NCBI GenBank assembly: GCA_946402785.1
Contig: CAMIXP010000032.1
Coordinates: forward strand, 1 to 12,250
Direction of reading: 5' to 3'
Length of the DNA: 12,250 bases
From: an uncultured Caryophanales bacterium
Lineage (GTDB): Bacteria > Bacillota_I > Bacilli_A > RF39 > UBA660
Numbering within the stretch: position 1 is the first letter of the stretch; each line of letters opens with the position of its first letter. Under the pieces are notes generated by a model, which was not told where the DNA came from, searched no databases, and worked only from the letters and a program-made list of their open reading frames with translations. The position numbers were made by a program, and so were the translations under genes. Shown here one piece after another: positions 1-6,841 of the stretch.

Positions 1-352
1 CATCCTTATTTTTTAATTTCGCTTCATAGTCTTCTTTTAAATGATTCTCTTTTAATTCTAAATCACTAATCTTTTGATCTTTTTCCGATAAAGCTTTTTG
101 TTTATCCAATTCATGTTTCGATTCTTGTACTTCTAATTTCTTTTCTAATTCAGAAATTCTTAAATCCTTTTTAGACATTTCTCTTTGAAAAGATTCATTC
201 ATCGTAGATTCTTTTAATTTGACAGCTGTATCTTTTTCTTTTTGAACAGCCTCTTCAAATTCATGATCTCGTATTTGCTTTACAATCGACTGATAATCAG
301 ACTCATCAATTTGAAAAACGGTACCACAATTAGGACATTTTATTTCATTCAT
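1..352 (-). CDS. DUF2130 domain protein, N-terminal fragment (C-terminus outside window)
   Basis: The first 117 codons of a gene that runs off the low-coordinate edge. It starts at ATG 350-352, behind a GGAGGG ribosome site. The protein opens with a zinc-finger-like knuckle (C6-P-N-C9-G) followed by 'FQIDESDYQSIVKQIRDHEF'. That head, followed by a long Lys/Glu-rich coiled coil (about residue 35 onward), is typical of DUF2130 proteins, whose conserved domain lies further C-terminal. The molecular role of that family is unknown; nuclease-like roles have been suggested but nothing visible here tests that. A terminator ends the upstream operon, so the gene should have its own promoter; a TATAAT lies at 370-375. 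Family assignment rests on the head only. Confidence 0.8.
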   Translation of the reverse strand, partial: MNEIKCPNCGTVFQIDESDYQSIVKQIRDHEFEEAVQKEKDTAVKLKESTMNESFQREMSKKDLRISELEKKLEVQESKHELDKQKALSEKDQKISDLELKENHLKEDYEAKLKNKD

Positions 353-369
353 AGTATCCCTCCAAATTT

Positions 370-375
370 ATTATA
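370..375 (-). promoter_or_regulatory. Probable -10 box for the DUF2130 gene
   Basis: A perfect TATAAT reads on the minus strand directly after the T-tract of the preceding terminator, 17 bases before the start codon. No good -35 is visible (GATAAG at 17-bp spacing). The position between a terminator and an isolated gene supports it. Confidence 0.4.
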
Positions 376-407
376 TCAAAAAAAAGAATAATCTTATCGA
401 TTATTCT
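376..407 (-). terminator. Intrinsic terminator of the desulfoferrodoxin operon
   Basis: A 9-bp inverted repeat (385-393 with 399-407, loop of 5) is followed on the minus strand by eight T residues. The stem is AT-rich, therefore weak, and overlaps the stop codon of the zinc-ribbon gene (401-403). Confidence 0.6.
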
Positions 408-1192
408 CCTTCAAATACTGGATTATCCATCGTAATGGTTACAAAATCCATGGTAAATTTTAAAGTTTTTGTATTCTTAGGAATTAAGTAACCAACATAT
501 CCTTGTAATTTTTCATTAGAGCCCACTCTACTTCCAAGTAAGGTTGGATAATTAGCTTGTCCTGAAATAGCTCTTTCAAACGTACCTGTTTTTAAATTGG
601 CACTTTCTACTTTATAATCATCTGCTGTTATATGTAAATCTCCTGTGGATAAATATTCTTCACTTTTACGATGATTCGTATAAATAAAATGGAAAGCTAT
701 TTTCTGATATCCCTCTGGTGTATTGTAAGAATCAGGGAAGGTATCAGATACATATTCATATAATTCATAAGAATCTAATATTAAATCAAAGTCATCTGTT
801 TTCGCAAGTTCATTGTAAGAAACAAATACACTCTTATCAAGATCTTCTTCTTTCTCATCTGATTCTTCATTAATTAAAATAATATCATTATCTTGATGCA
901 TAGAACTCATTCCAACAACTGCCATAATAGTAATAAAAGCAAACATTGCAATCGCAATGATAATAATAAATCTAGCAGGCATCATAACAGCTTTCGTCAT
1001 ATCTTCTGTTATCTGTTGTGATTTTTCCTGAGCAGCTGCTTTCTTTTCTTCTTCTATTTTTTCTTGTTGCTTTTTATATTTTTTAATTTTATCAGAGCAA
1101 TTTGCTCCACAACTAGGACACTTGTGTTGATCAACCGTTATAGGTGTTCCACAATAATCACATTCTAATTCAATTTTCTTTTCTTTTTCCAT
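401..1192 (-). CDS. Zinc-ribbon single-pass membrane protein with extracytoplasmic domain
   Basis: A protein of 263 residues. Residues 11-28 form a CX2C-X10-CX2C zinc ribbon (C11, C14, C25, C28). Residues 36-62 are a Lys/Glu/Gln-rich probable coiled coil. Residues 74-95 are a strong hydrophobic segment, followed by an acidic stretch and a domain of about 145 residues to the C-terminus. Positive-inside reasoning puts the zinc ribbon in the cytoplasm and the C-terminal domain outside. Similar zinc-ribbon/TM/extracellular proteins are common in Bacillota and some carry DUF4352-like beta domains; here that match is only a guess. It is the last gene of the four-gene operon; its AGGTG ribosome site overlaps the stop of the SDR gene. 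No function can be assigned. Confidence 0.85.
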   Translation of the reverse strand: MEKEKKIELECDYCGTPITVDQHKCPSCGANCSDKIKKYKKQQEKIEEEKKAAAQEKSQQITEDMTKAVMMPARFIIIIAIAMFAFITIMAVVGMSSMHQDNDIILINEESDEKEEDLDKSVFVSYNELAKTDDFDLILDSYELYEYVSDTFPDSYNTPEGYQKIAFHFIYTNHRKSEEYLSTGDLHITADDYKVESANLKTGTFERAISGQANYPTLLGSRVGSNEKLQGYVGYLIPKNTKTLKFTMDFVTITMDNPVFEGE

Positions 1193-1200
1193 TTTAACAC

Positions 1201-2004
1201 CTACTCAAAATAATTATTTTTCTTTCCAAACATAGCTTTGATGAATCTTCCCATAGCTCTTCTTTTGGTTAACCAAGTAAATTGAGCATGATTCTTTGTA
1301 TTATTCGCGATTCTTTCAACCATAAATTCCGCAATCGTTTCTGGTCGATCTCCTAAAATATTATATACATTCTTTGTCTTTTCATCGAGTTCAATATGGT
1401 CTCCATCTCCCAAAGAAGTATGAATAAAATTCGTAATCATAATACCAGGAGTAATTTTACCAACTACTATTTCTCCACTAGCATCATCTGCTTCTTTCGC
1501 AAGAGCCTCTGTAAAATAAGTAACTCCTCTTTTAGCAGTTCCATAAATACTTAAACCTGTCATAGTAGCATTATCAGAACCAAATCCTTCTACATTGTAG
1601 ATAGCTCCACTTTTATGTTTTAACAAGATAGGCATAATTAATTTACTACAAATAATCGTACCTTTTAAATCAATATCTATTAGTCGATTAATAACAGAAT
1701 CCTCTAATTCCCAAATAGGTTCATTTGGTTGATTTACTCCAGCATTATTAATCCAAATATCAATCGTCGTAAATTTCTCTAGAATATGAATAATACAATT
1801 CTTTACTTCTTCTCCATTTGTCACATCCATATGACAAGACATATAAGATGCATTCGAAGTAACTTTAGAAAGTCTTTCTTCCGCCTTTTGAATTTCTTCA
1901 TCATTTACATCACAAATAACTACATTAAAACCTCTTTGATAGAATCGCTCTAACATAGCATAACCAAATCCTCTAGCACTACCCGTAATTACAACTGTTT
2001 TCAA
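1201..2004 (-). CDS. Short-chain dehydrogenase/reductase (SDR)
   Basis: A 267-residue classical-type SDR with the Rossmann motif TGSARGFG (7-14), Asp32 at the end of beta-2 (suggesting NAD(H) preference), D60-V61, NNAG (86-89), YGTAK (Y154, K158) and PG (186-187). The usual SSxxG catalytic serine region reads NVEGFGSDN (137-145), so Ser143 is the likely catalytic serine. This EG-x-GS layout resembles the NYC1/NOL-type branch of SDRs rather than FabG. Substrate is unknown. I place the start at TTG 2002-2004, giving MKTVVITGSARG behind AGGAGTG. A longer reading begins at TTG 2019 but contains that ribosome site as codons 2-3. It begins 4 bases after the HAD gene's TGA stop and is the third gene of the operon. 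Confidence 0.9.
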   Translation of the reverse strand: MKTVVITGSARGFGYAMLERFYQRGFNVVICDVNDEEIQKAEERLSKVTSNASYMSCHMDVTNGEEVKNCIIHILEKFTTIDIWINNAGVNQPNEPIWELEDSVINRLIDIDLKGTIICSKLIMPILLKHKSGAIYNVEGFGSDNATMTGLSIYGTAKRGVTYFTEALAKEADDASGEIVVGKITPGIMITNFIHTSLGDGDHIELDEKTKNVYNILGDRPETIAEFMVERIANNTKNHAQFTWLTKRRAMGRFIKAMFGKKNNYFE

Positions 2005-2008
2005 TGTA

Positions 2009-2653
2009 TCACTCCTCAAAAATATAAGACGCTAAACTAGGTAATTCCGTAACATCATGAATGGAGTATTTAGAAACTAAATTATCTCCAAAACCGTATT
2101 TAGCATATACAAAAGTTCCTCCTGCATCAACAGCAGAAACTTGATCTTTTAATGTATCTCCTACATAGATAATTTTCTCTGCTTTATATTTATCTTTTAC
2201 TTTACGCATAGCTTCTGCCTTTGAAATAAAGAAATTAGAAGCTGCAACATAATCCGTAATATAATCAGAAACATTTGCTTCCTGTATAAAGTTTTCAATA
2301 TAAAAATCATTGGAACAATTACTTACAATACATAGAATATACTTTTTAGATAATTTTGCAATGATCTCAGAAACATGTGGGAATACTTTTCCCATTACAA
2401 GACCATCTTCTATGAGTTCTCCTTCTCTTTCATAAATCTTTGCTAAAAGTTCTTTAGCCTCTTTTTCTTTTAATGTAGGGAAATATCTTTCTGCACAAGT
2501 ATCAAACTCATACCCCATATTATCCACAATGACTTCTCTACTTACTTGAAAAGGATAACCATTTTCTTTTAAATAATCGTTTACAATCTTATAGGTTGCG
2601 TCCGCCGTATCCCATAAAGTTCCATCTAAGTCGAATATAATCATATTTTTCAT
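2009..2653 (-). CDS. HAD superfamily phosphatase, subfamily IA (phosphoglycolate phosphatase-like)
   Basis: A 214-residue protein with a complete HAD active site. Motif I is D8-L-D10-G-T (Asp8 nucleophile, Asp10 acid/base), motif II is Ser111 in IVSNC, motif III is Lys145, and motif IV is GDTLKD (D166, D170) for Mg2+ binding. The helical insertion between residues 14 and about 95 is a C1 cap, as in phosphoglycolate phosphatase and beta-phosphoglucomutase relatives. It probably removes phosphate from a small metabolite or damaged sugar phosphate; the substrate cannot be read from the sequence. The ATG at 2651-2653 follows an excellent GGAGGTGA site. It lies between desulfoferrodoxin (14-base gap) and the SDR. 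It uses TGA as stop, which shows the standard code. Confidence 0.92.
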   Translation of the reverse strand: MKNMIIFDLDGTLWDTADATYKIVNDYLKENGYPFQVSREVIVDNMGYEFDTCAERYFPTLKEKEAKELLAKIYEREGELIEDGLVMGKVFPHVSEIIAKLSKKYILCIVSNCSNDFYIENFIQEANVSDYITDYVAASNFFISKAEAMRKVKDKYKAEKIIYVGDTLKDQVSAVDAGGTFVYAKYGFGDNLVSKYSIHDVTELPSLASYIFEE

Positions 2654-2667
2654 GATATCACCTCCGA

Positions 2668-3042
2668 CTATACATCACGTTTCCACAATCCATGTAAATT
2701 ACAATAAGCATAAGCAGAAACAACTGTTTCCCCTTCTCCTAAAGAAAAATAACAAATTGGTTCCATGCCCGGTTTTAAATAATCAATCTTAACACCCTCT
2801 GTTGTCGTAAGAACCATAAATTCAATATAATGAGCTTCTTCCATTGGATGTAAAACTTCTCCACAGGTAACAGTAGCAACCAACCCATTAATCTCTACAA
2901 CGGGAACATGCTTTTCTCTAGCAGCATCCTCTGTATTAGCTTCTAGTACTGTCATTTCTTGTCCACAACAAGTAGGAATACAAGATCCTTCTTTCAAAAC
3001 AGCAACAACATTGTTGCATTCTTTACATTTCCATATTTTCAT
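2668..3042 (-). CDS. dfx: Desulfoferrodoxin (two-iron superoxide reductase)
   Basis: A 124-residue protein matching class II superoxide reductase in length and residues. The N-terminal desulforedoxin centre has C6, C9, C25 and C26 in the CX2C-X15-CC pattern that binds the structural Fe(SCys)4. The catalytic Fe site has H45, H65, H71, H117 and C114 (E43-K44-H45, HPMEEAH, CNLHGLW). The conserved Glu-Lys pair before the first His, implicated in the superoxide reaction, is present. The family reduces superoxide to peroxide without releasing oxygen, typical of anaerobes. It is the first gene of a four-gene operon, with GGAGGG before the ATG and a promoter embedded in the preceding terminator. The electron donor (usually rubredoxin) is not encoded here. 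Confidence 0.97.
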   Translation of the reverse strand: MKIWKCKECNNVVAVLKEGSCIPTCCGQEMTVLEANTEDAAREKHVPVVEINGLVATVTCGEVLHPMEEAHYIEFMVLTTTEGVKIDYLKPGMEPICYFSLGEGETVVSAYAYCNLHGLWKRDV

Positions 3043-3068
3043 ATTATCCCTCCATACTATCTACCAAT

Positions 3069-3098
3069 ATTTTATCACAAAAAAAATCTAGTAGTAAA
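3069..3098 (-). promoter_or_regulatory. Possible promoter of the desulfoferrodoxin operon
   Basis: TTTACT (3093-3098), an 18-bp spacer and TAAAAT (3069-3074) read on the minus strand, about 26 bases before the start codon. The -35 lies in the loop of the preceding terminator and the spacer runs through its T-tract. It is a moderate match. Confidence 0.45.
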
Positions 3099-3106
3099 CT
3101 AGATTT
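3078..3106 (-). terminator. Intrinsic terminator after the basic-tail membrane protein
   Basis: An 8-bp stem (3099-3106 with 3084-3091, loop of 7), followed on the minus strand by a T-tract, 1 base past the stop codon at 3108-3110. Confidence 0.75.
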
Positions 3107-3107
3107 C

Positions 3108-3617
3108 TTAAGCATATTCTGGTTCTCTAGATTTCGTTGTTTTTCTCTTAGCAGGACTCTTAACAGGTGTTGTACTCTTCTTCGTAGCACTTGCTCTTGC
3201 TTTACGAGGTTTCTTAACCTTGATTCCAAATTTCTTACATAATTCATAATATCCTAAAGGTTTATAAATCATATCTACTTTGAAAACACGGAATAGATTC
3301 TTTACAATACTAAATGTCGTTACAACAAGTAATCCAGAAAATGGAATAGTCGTATTAACAAGCATGGTAAGAACAAGTTCTAAAACATAAAATCCTACAG
3401 ATGCAAATTTATAAGGAATTAATTCTAAATGAAATAGAATCAATTCAATAGATACAACAACAACTTCCATGATCATACCAATTGTAAATAAAATTGGTTT
3501 TGCAATATACATATATTCTCCTGTACGAAACATAGCAGCTAAAAACATACAAGTAATACCTACTAATACACATACAGTTTCTACAATATTAACCTTTTTG
3601 TGAATGGTTTTATTCAT
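3108..3617 (-). CDS. Small multi-pass membrane protein with strongly basic C-terminal tail
   Basis: A 169-residue protein of unrecognised family. Hydrophobic segments lie at about 12-30, 38-64 and 70-106 (probably four TM helices in all). The tail from residue 133 is very basic: 14 Lys/Arg in 37 residues with Ser/Thr/Pro/Ala, including an SPAK motif, like histone-H1-type or nucleic-acid-binding low-complexity tails. By the positive-inside rule the tail is cytoplasmic, where it could touch nucleic acid, ribosomes or acidic lipids; this is inference. Start chosen at ATG 3615-3617 behind GGGGGAG; a longer TTG reading (to 3632) would swallow that site. It is monocistronic, with its own promoter (3647-3675) and terminator. 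Confidence 0.8.
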   Translation of the reverse strand: MNKTIHKKVNIVETVCVLVGITCMFLAAMFRTGEYMYIAKPILFTIGMIMEVVVVSIELILFHLELIPYKFASVGFYVLELVLTMLVNTTIPFSGLLVVTTFSIVKNLFRVFKVDMIYKPLGYYELCKKFGIKVKKPRKARASATKKSTTPVKSPAKRKTTKSREPEYA

Positions 3618-3646
3618 ACAAATCTCCCCCAAATCAACTGTTCCAT

Positions 3647-3675
3647 ATTATATCAAATTTTAAGAGATTTGTAAA
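3647..3675 (-). promoter_or_regulatory. Promoter of the basic-tail membrane protein gene
   Basis: TTTACA (3670-3675), exactly 17 bp, then TATAAT (3647-3652) on the minus strand. Predicted start of transcription is near 3640, giving a leader of about 23 bases with the ribosome site in it. A near-consensus vegetative promoter. Confidence 0.85.
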
Positions 3676-3681
3676 GAGAGA

Positions 3682-4203
3682 TTAGTCCGTTATCACTTCA
3701 TCCATCGATATATCATGAGAATTATAAGGAATACTTTTAACCATTTGTTCCCGAAAACATACCCCTATTTTATAAACTTTTTGTTTTTCTAAGAATCGAT
3801 CATAATAGCCTTTTCCAAAGCCCATACGATGACCTTCTTCATCAAAAGCAACCCCTGGTACAATCATGATATCAACATCCACCATTCTTTTACTTTCCTC
3901 TCCAACAGGTTCCATCACATGAAAAGGGCTTTGTACAAAAGATTCATTTTCACCAATCTCATAAAACAATAAATCATCTTCTACGACTTTTGGTAAATAT
4001 ACTTTTTTCCCAACTTTTAAAGAATGTTGAATCAATTCTAAAGTAGATACTTCATCTTTTAAACTATAATATAAACCAATGTTCTTTGCTTTTTGATATC
4101 GTTCATGTTCAATAATTTTTTGATAAATTCGATGAGATTTTTCATCTTTATGAATAATATATTTTCTCATTCGAATCAATTCTTTTCTTTTTTCTTCTTT
4201 CAT
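3682..4203 (-). CDS. fau: 5-formyltetrahydrofolate cyclo-ligase (5,10-methenyl-THF synthetase)
   Basis: A 173-residue protein of family-typical length. The diagnostic block at 115-138 reads VPGVAF-D-E-E-G-x-R-x-G-x-G-K-GYYDRFL, which forms the ATP/folate site. The family's N-terminal basic helix (K5-R-K...R13) and C-terminal H163-D...D168-EVITD are also present. The enzyme uses ATP to convert 5-formyl-THF to 5,10-methenyl-THF, rescuing folate into one-carbon metabolism. The ATG at 4201-4203 has AGGAGT upstream. It lies 21 bases after the last gene of the WXG100/CHAP module with no terminator between, so it may be co-transcribed, though a functional link is unlikely. No clear terminator follows it, so read-through into the next gene is possible. 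Confidence 0.96.
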   Translation of the reverse strand: MKEEKRKELIRMRKYIIHKDEKSHRIYQKIIEHERYQKAKNIGLYYSLKDEVSTLELIQHSLKVGKKVYLPKVVEDDLLFYEIGENESFVQSPFHVMEPVGEESKRMVDVDIMIVPGVAFDEEGHRMGFGKGYYDRFLEKQKVYKIGVCFREQMVKSIPYNSHDISMDEVITD

Positions 4204-4224
4204 AATGACTCCTAAAAAAAAGAG

Positions 4225-4518
4225 TTAAAAACGAATCGCACCTTGTAGTAGACTTGTTTTTTCCTCTTCTTCTTTTTTGATAATTTCATTCACTTGATTC
4301 GTTGCATTATCAATCTTTTCAGAATAAGTAATGGCATTTTGTGAAACATCATTAACAATCTTGGCCATTTCTTCTAACTTCGTTTGTGCAATCTGAAGAG
4401 ATTGTTCAGTAGAACTACCTAGACTAGTACTAATAGATTGAATATCTCTACTAATCGTAGATAAATCAGCTGCAATCGATTTCATTTTTGATATTTGAGA
4501 TTGAGAACTAATACTCAT
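4225..4518 (-). CDS. Small all-helical protein, candidate WXG100-like partner
   Basis: A 97-residue protein with no Cys, Trp or Pro and no signal peptide. It is rich in Ser, Gln, Ile, Asn, Glu and Lys. Two long predicted helices (about 8-33 and 38-85) flank S-L-G-S-S-T (32-37), the place where WXG100 proteins have their WxG turn. No Trp is present and there is no clear YxxxD/E (only Y65 with D70, one residue too far). The ATG at 4516-4518 follows AGGAGG. A longer reading to 4563 lies inside the previous gene and lacks such a site. The first 11 bases overlap the end of the CHAP gene, so translation is probably coupled. Type VII LXG effectors often travel with small helical partners, which is the best guess for this gene. 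Confidence 0.75.
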   Translation of the reverse strand: MSISSQSQISKMKSIAADLSTISRDIQSISTSLGSSTEQSLQIAQTKLEEMAKIVNDVSQNAITYSEKIDNATNQVNEIIKKEEEEKTSLLQGAIRF

Positions 4519-6517
4519 AACTATATTCCTCCTCACTCTCTTCTTCCTCTTCCCCGGTATCATTATTCTTTTTAGACTTTTGAGCCATATAATAAGCTCC
4601 TCCTGCTGCAGCTCCTAAACCTAATGTTGTTAAGGCTACTGTTCCAAAAGGGAACCCTTTCTTAGGAGAAGAAACAGGATTTGGCTTGTTGACATTTTCA
4701 TAAGTAACAACACCCTCTGGAATTGTCATATCAGATGGTTCTGGAATAGATAATGGTTCTTCTTCCATCCAATCATCTTCAAATCCAACTTCGTATGTAA
4801 AATCCTCATCAACAGGTACTTCCTCTAAAGTAACTGGTAAATCTGGTGTTTTATAATCTTCTACAATATGAGCAACTACCGGAGTAGATACAGCTTCTTC
4901 TGGCATAGATACATAAGAAGGTGCCGGCTCCTGAACAACAACCCTAGGTGTTTCCACCGTAGGGGTAACAACAGAAATAGATTGAGGTTGAGCAGAAACT
5001 TCTCTTACCGGTTCAACTGTTTGAGAAACAGAAGGTACAGCAGGAACAGACACTTCTGTTGTCGTTTGTACAGGCTCACGATAAGTTGGTTGACTATAAC
5101 TAGGAGTTTTTGAATAAGATGTTCCTCCACCCGTTGTTGTGGTTGTCGTAGTAGTCGTTGTATGTTGATAAGTTGTTTGCTGAGGACTGGTCTGAGGTTG
5201 TGTCGTCTGTTGTGGTGCAGTCGTAGCAGGATCATCATGCGAAGTGGTAGTAAGATTGACAATTTGTCCTGTAACAGGTTCATCTTTCACAACCAATGTC
5301 TCCGTTCCCATTTGATCAAGATTATTTGCTAAATTAACTAAATAATTTCCTTTTAAATCACCTTTATGAAGAGCAAGTAAATGTTGAGACATTGTCGCAG
5401 CCGTTGCTTTACTACCATTCGTATCGACTCCAGTCGCAACCATCTTTTGAATAGCCTCTTTATCAGACGAAAATTTCTCATAATCAATATGACCATATCC
5501 AACCAAGTAAGGGTCATCTATTCGGAAAGATCTAACTTGAACATCATCATTAACATTTCCTTCAACCGTATCCACATAGGTAACTCCATCTACTTCACGA
5601 GTTCCTAATACAAATCCTATATGCGTATAAGACTGTGGCTCATCTGGATAATCACTAGCATCATTTGCAAAGAAAGCCGCTCTACTCTTTTCAACAGCTT
5701 CATTGTAATCTGACAAAGGAGCATCCTTCTTACTCGTATAATAACGATTTCCCTGTTTAAAAGTTAAAATATCTCCCGGTTGTGGAATATATCCATCTTT
5801 AATCCAATCACTTACTTGTAAATTGGTTCCATGTTCTGCATTATATTTGGAAAGATTTGATTCCCAATTAGAAAATCCACCATTCCTCTTATACTTATCA
5901 ACCAAGGCTTGGCTGACATAATAATGAATTCGATCATCTGTCTCAAAAGCAATTCCTGTTTGTTTTTTATAATTTCCAATAATTTTCCAAACAGAAGCAT
6001 AAGAAGGATCAATAATACTTTCATCCCCATAATAATAATTAATAATGCTTCCAACAAACATCGCACACCAAGCATGTTCTGTAGCATTTCCAATAAATTG
6101 ACTAGAAGCAAATTTTGAAGAAAAGTTATTCGCATATCCCATCTGATTAGCACTTAATCCTAGATAACGCAATGCACTTAGTACAATTGCTTTTCGATCA
6201 TCAGACAATGTCTTAAAGTTAGGATAAAGATACTCTAAATAATCCACACTTAAAGATTCAGATAAATCAATATCTGCTCCCGAATATACTTTTTTGACTT
6301 CTCCTAAAAATGTTTGTGTTTTTTCCAAACGAACTTTAATATTTTCTAATTCAGTTGTATCAAAAGATGTACCCATCTGTTTTTTAACACGACTATCTAT
6401 ACTAGAATCACAACTTTTAATCTCATTAATCTTCGTTTGGAGAGACTCAATTTCTTGTGCAATACGACCAGCACAAGTATCAAGAGTCGTAAATTGTATA
6501 TCGATTACACCAGCCAT
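4508..6517 (-). CDS. Type VII-like secreted CHAP peptidoglycan hydrolase with C-terminal membrane anchor
   Basis: A 669-residue protein. Residues 1-82 have no signal peptide and look like a helical hairpin (about 10-36 and 54-77) ending in Y78-S-G-A-D82, a YxxxD export-type motif. Residues ~140-345 form a CHAP domain: Cys151 in AWCAMFV, QPGDILTF (246-253), His299 in YTHIGFVLG and VEGN (318-321). This cleaves peptidoglycan as an amidase or endopeptidase. Residues ~415-615 are a Thr/Pro/Gln/Val linker with ten consecutive Thr (453-462), likely wall-spanning. Residues 621-645 are a Gly/Ala-rich TM segment followed by KSKK and a Glu-rich tail; no LPXTG is present. Start ATG 6515-6517 follows AGAGGTGA. 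It is the third gene of the WXG100-like operon. Hydrolase identity is confident; type VII export is inferred from context. Confidence 0.88.
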   Translation of the reverse strand: MAGVIDIQFTTLDTCAGRIAQEIESLQTKINEIKSCDSSIDSRVKKQMGTSFDTTELENIKVRLEKTQTFLGEVKKVYSGADIDLSESLSVDYLEYLYPNFKTLSDDRKAIVLSALRYLGLSANQMGYANNFSSKFASSQFIGNATEHAWCAMFVGSIINYYYGDESIIDPSYASVWKIIGNYKKQTGIAFETDDRIHYYVSQALVDKYKRNGGFSNWESNLSKYNAEHGTNLQVSDWIKDGYIPQPGDILTFKQGNRYYTSKKDAPLSDYNEAVEKSRAAFFANDASDYPDEPQSYTHIGFVLGTREVDGVTYVDTVEGNVNDDVQVRSFRIDDPYLVGYGHIDYEKFSSDKEAIQKMVATGVDTNGSKATAATMSQHLLALHKGDLKGNYLVNLANNLDQMGTETLVVKDEPVTGQIVNLTTTSHDDPATTAPQQTTQPQTSPQQTTYQHTTTTTTTTTTGGGTSYSKTPSYSQPTYREPVQTTTEVSVPAVPSVSQTVEPVREVSAQPQSISVVTPTVETPRVVVQEPAPSYVSMPEEAVSTPVVAHIVEDYKTPDLPVTLEEVPVDEDFTYEVGFEDDWMEEEPLSIPEPSDMTIPEGVVTYENVNKPNPVSSPKKGFPFGTVALTTLGLGAAAGGAYYMAQKSKKNNDTGEEEEESEEEYSYEY

Positions 6518-6533
6518 ATTTCACCTCTTTTAT

Positions 6534-6555
6534 AAAAGGGAAAGTCTACTTTCCC
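6534..6555 (-). terminator. Internal hairpin between WXG100-like genes and CHAP gene (partial terminator or processing site)
   Basis: A perfect 7-bp stem (GGGAAAG/CTTTCCC at 6549-6555 and 6538-6544) with a 4-base loop overlaps the stop codon of the 95-residue gene and is followed on the minus strand by TTTTATA. The T-run is too short for strong termination. It sits 17 bases before the CHAP gene start and could lower downstream expression relative to the two small proteins, or protect the upstream mRNA. Confidence 0.45.
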
Positions 6556-6833
6556 TCTTGTTTTAATTGCTCATCTGCTGCACGATAACTTGCAACAGCA
6601 TCTCGAATATATAAATTAAATTCATTGATCTTATCTGGACTCTTTTCCATATCCGAATCAATGGCAGTATAAGTTTCAGATACTTGGTTAGCACCTCTAC
6701 TCTTTAAAACTTCATCTAAGCTTTCCATTTCTCTTTTTAAATCTGCTAAATGTAATCTTAAATCATCTGAATTTTGTTTAAGTCTATCAGCACATCCTAA
6801 AGCATCTTCATATGACATTTTTCCTAAACCCAT
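6546..6833 (-). CDS. WXG100/ESAT-6-like small secreted protein
   Basis: A 95-residue protein of WXG100-type length with two amphipathic helices (about 6-44 and 50-90) around S-R-G-A-N (45-49), where WXG100 proteins carry WxG; the Trp is absent. The C-terminus has Y83-R-A-A-D87, the YxxxD/E signal typical of ESX/type VII substrates after helix 2. There is no signal peptide. The ATG at 6831-6833 follows AGGAGG, whose upstream edge touches the stop of the preceding WXG100-like gene (8-base gap). The pairing with another YxxxD/E small protein suggests a heterodimer, as with EsxA/EsxB. Too divergent for confident naming. Confidence 0.82.
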   Translation of the reverse strand: MGLGKMSYEDALGCADRLKQNSDDLRLHLADLKREMESLDEVLKSRGANQVSETYTAIDSDMEKSPDKINEFNLYIRDAVASYRAADEQLKQEGK

Positions 6834-6841
6834 ATATCCTC

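Noticed and set aside
2005..2019. An upstream TTG start that would overlap the SDR gene with the HAD gene.
   Set aside because: It would place the AGGAGTG ribosome site inside the coding sequence; the TTG at 2002-2004 is correctly spaced from it and begins directly with the Rossmann strand.
3044..3247. A 67-codon minus-strand ORF overlapping the end of the basic-tail membrane protein and its terminator.
   Set aside because: It runs through the terminator and through the promoter of the next operon, with no ribosome site; a frame shadow of the Lys/Arg-rich tail.
4868..5113. An 81-codon plus-strand ORF opposite the Thr/Pro linker of the CHAP protein.
   Set aside because: Arg/Asn-rich low-complexity translation with no ribosome site; it is the antisense shadow of a repetitive coding region.
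5134..5164. A simple-sequence tract coding for consecutive Thr residues, considered as a phase-variable repeat.
   Set aside because: The Thr codons are mixed (ACA, ACG, ACT, ACC), so the DNA is not a uniform repeat prone to slippage.
5812..6153. A 113-codon minus-strand ORF in another frame within the CHAP gene.
   Set aside because: It overlaps the conserved CHAP motifs completely and has a meaningless Leu/Ile/Met-rich composition.
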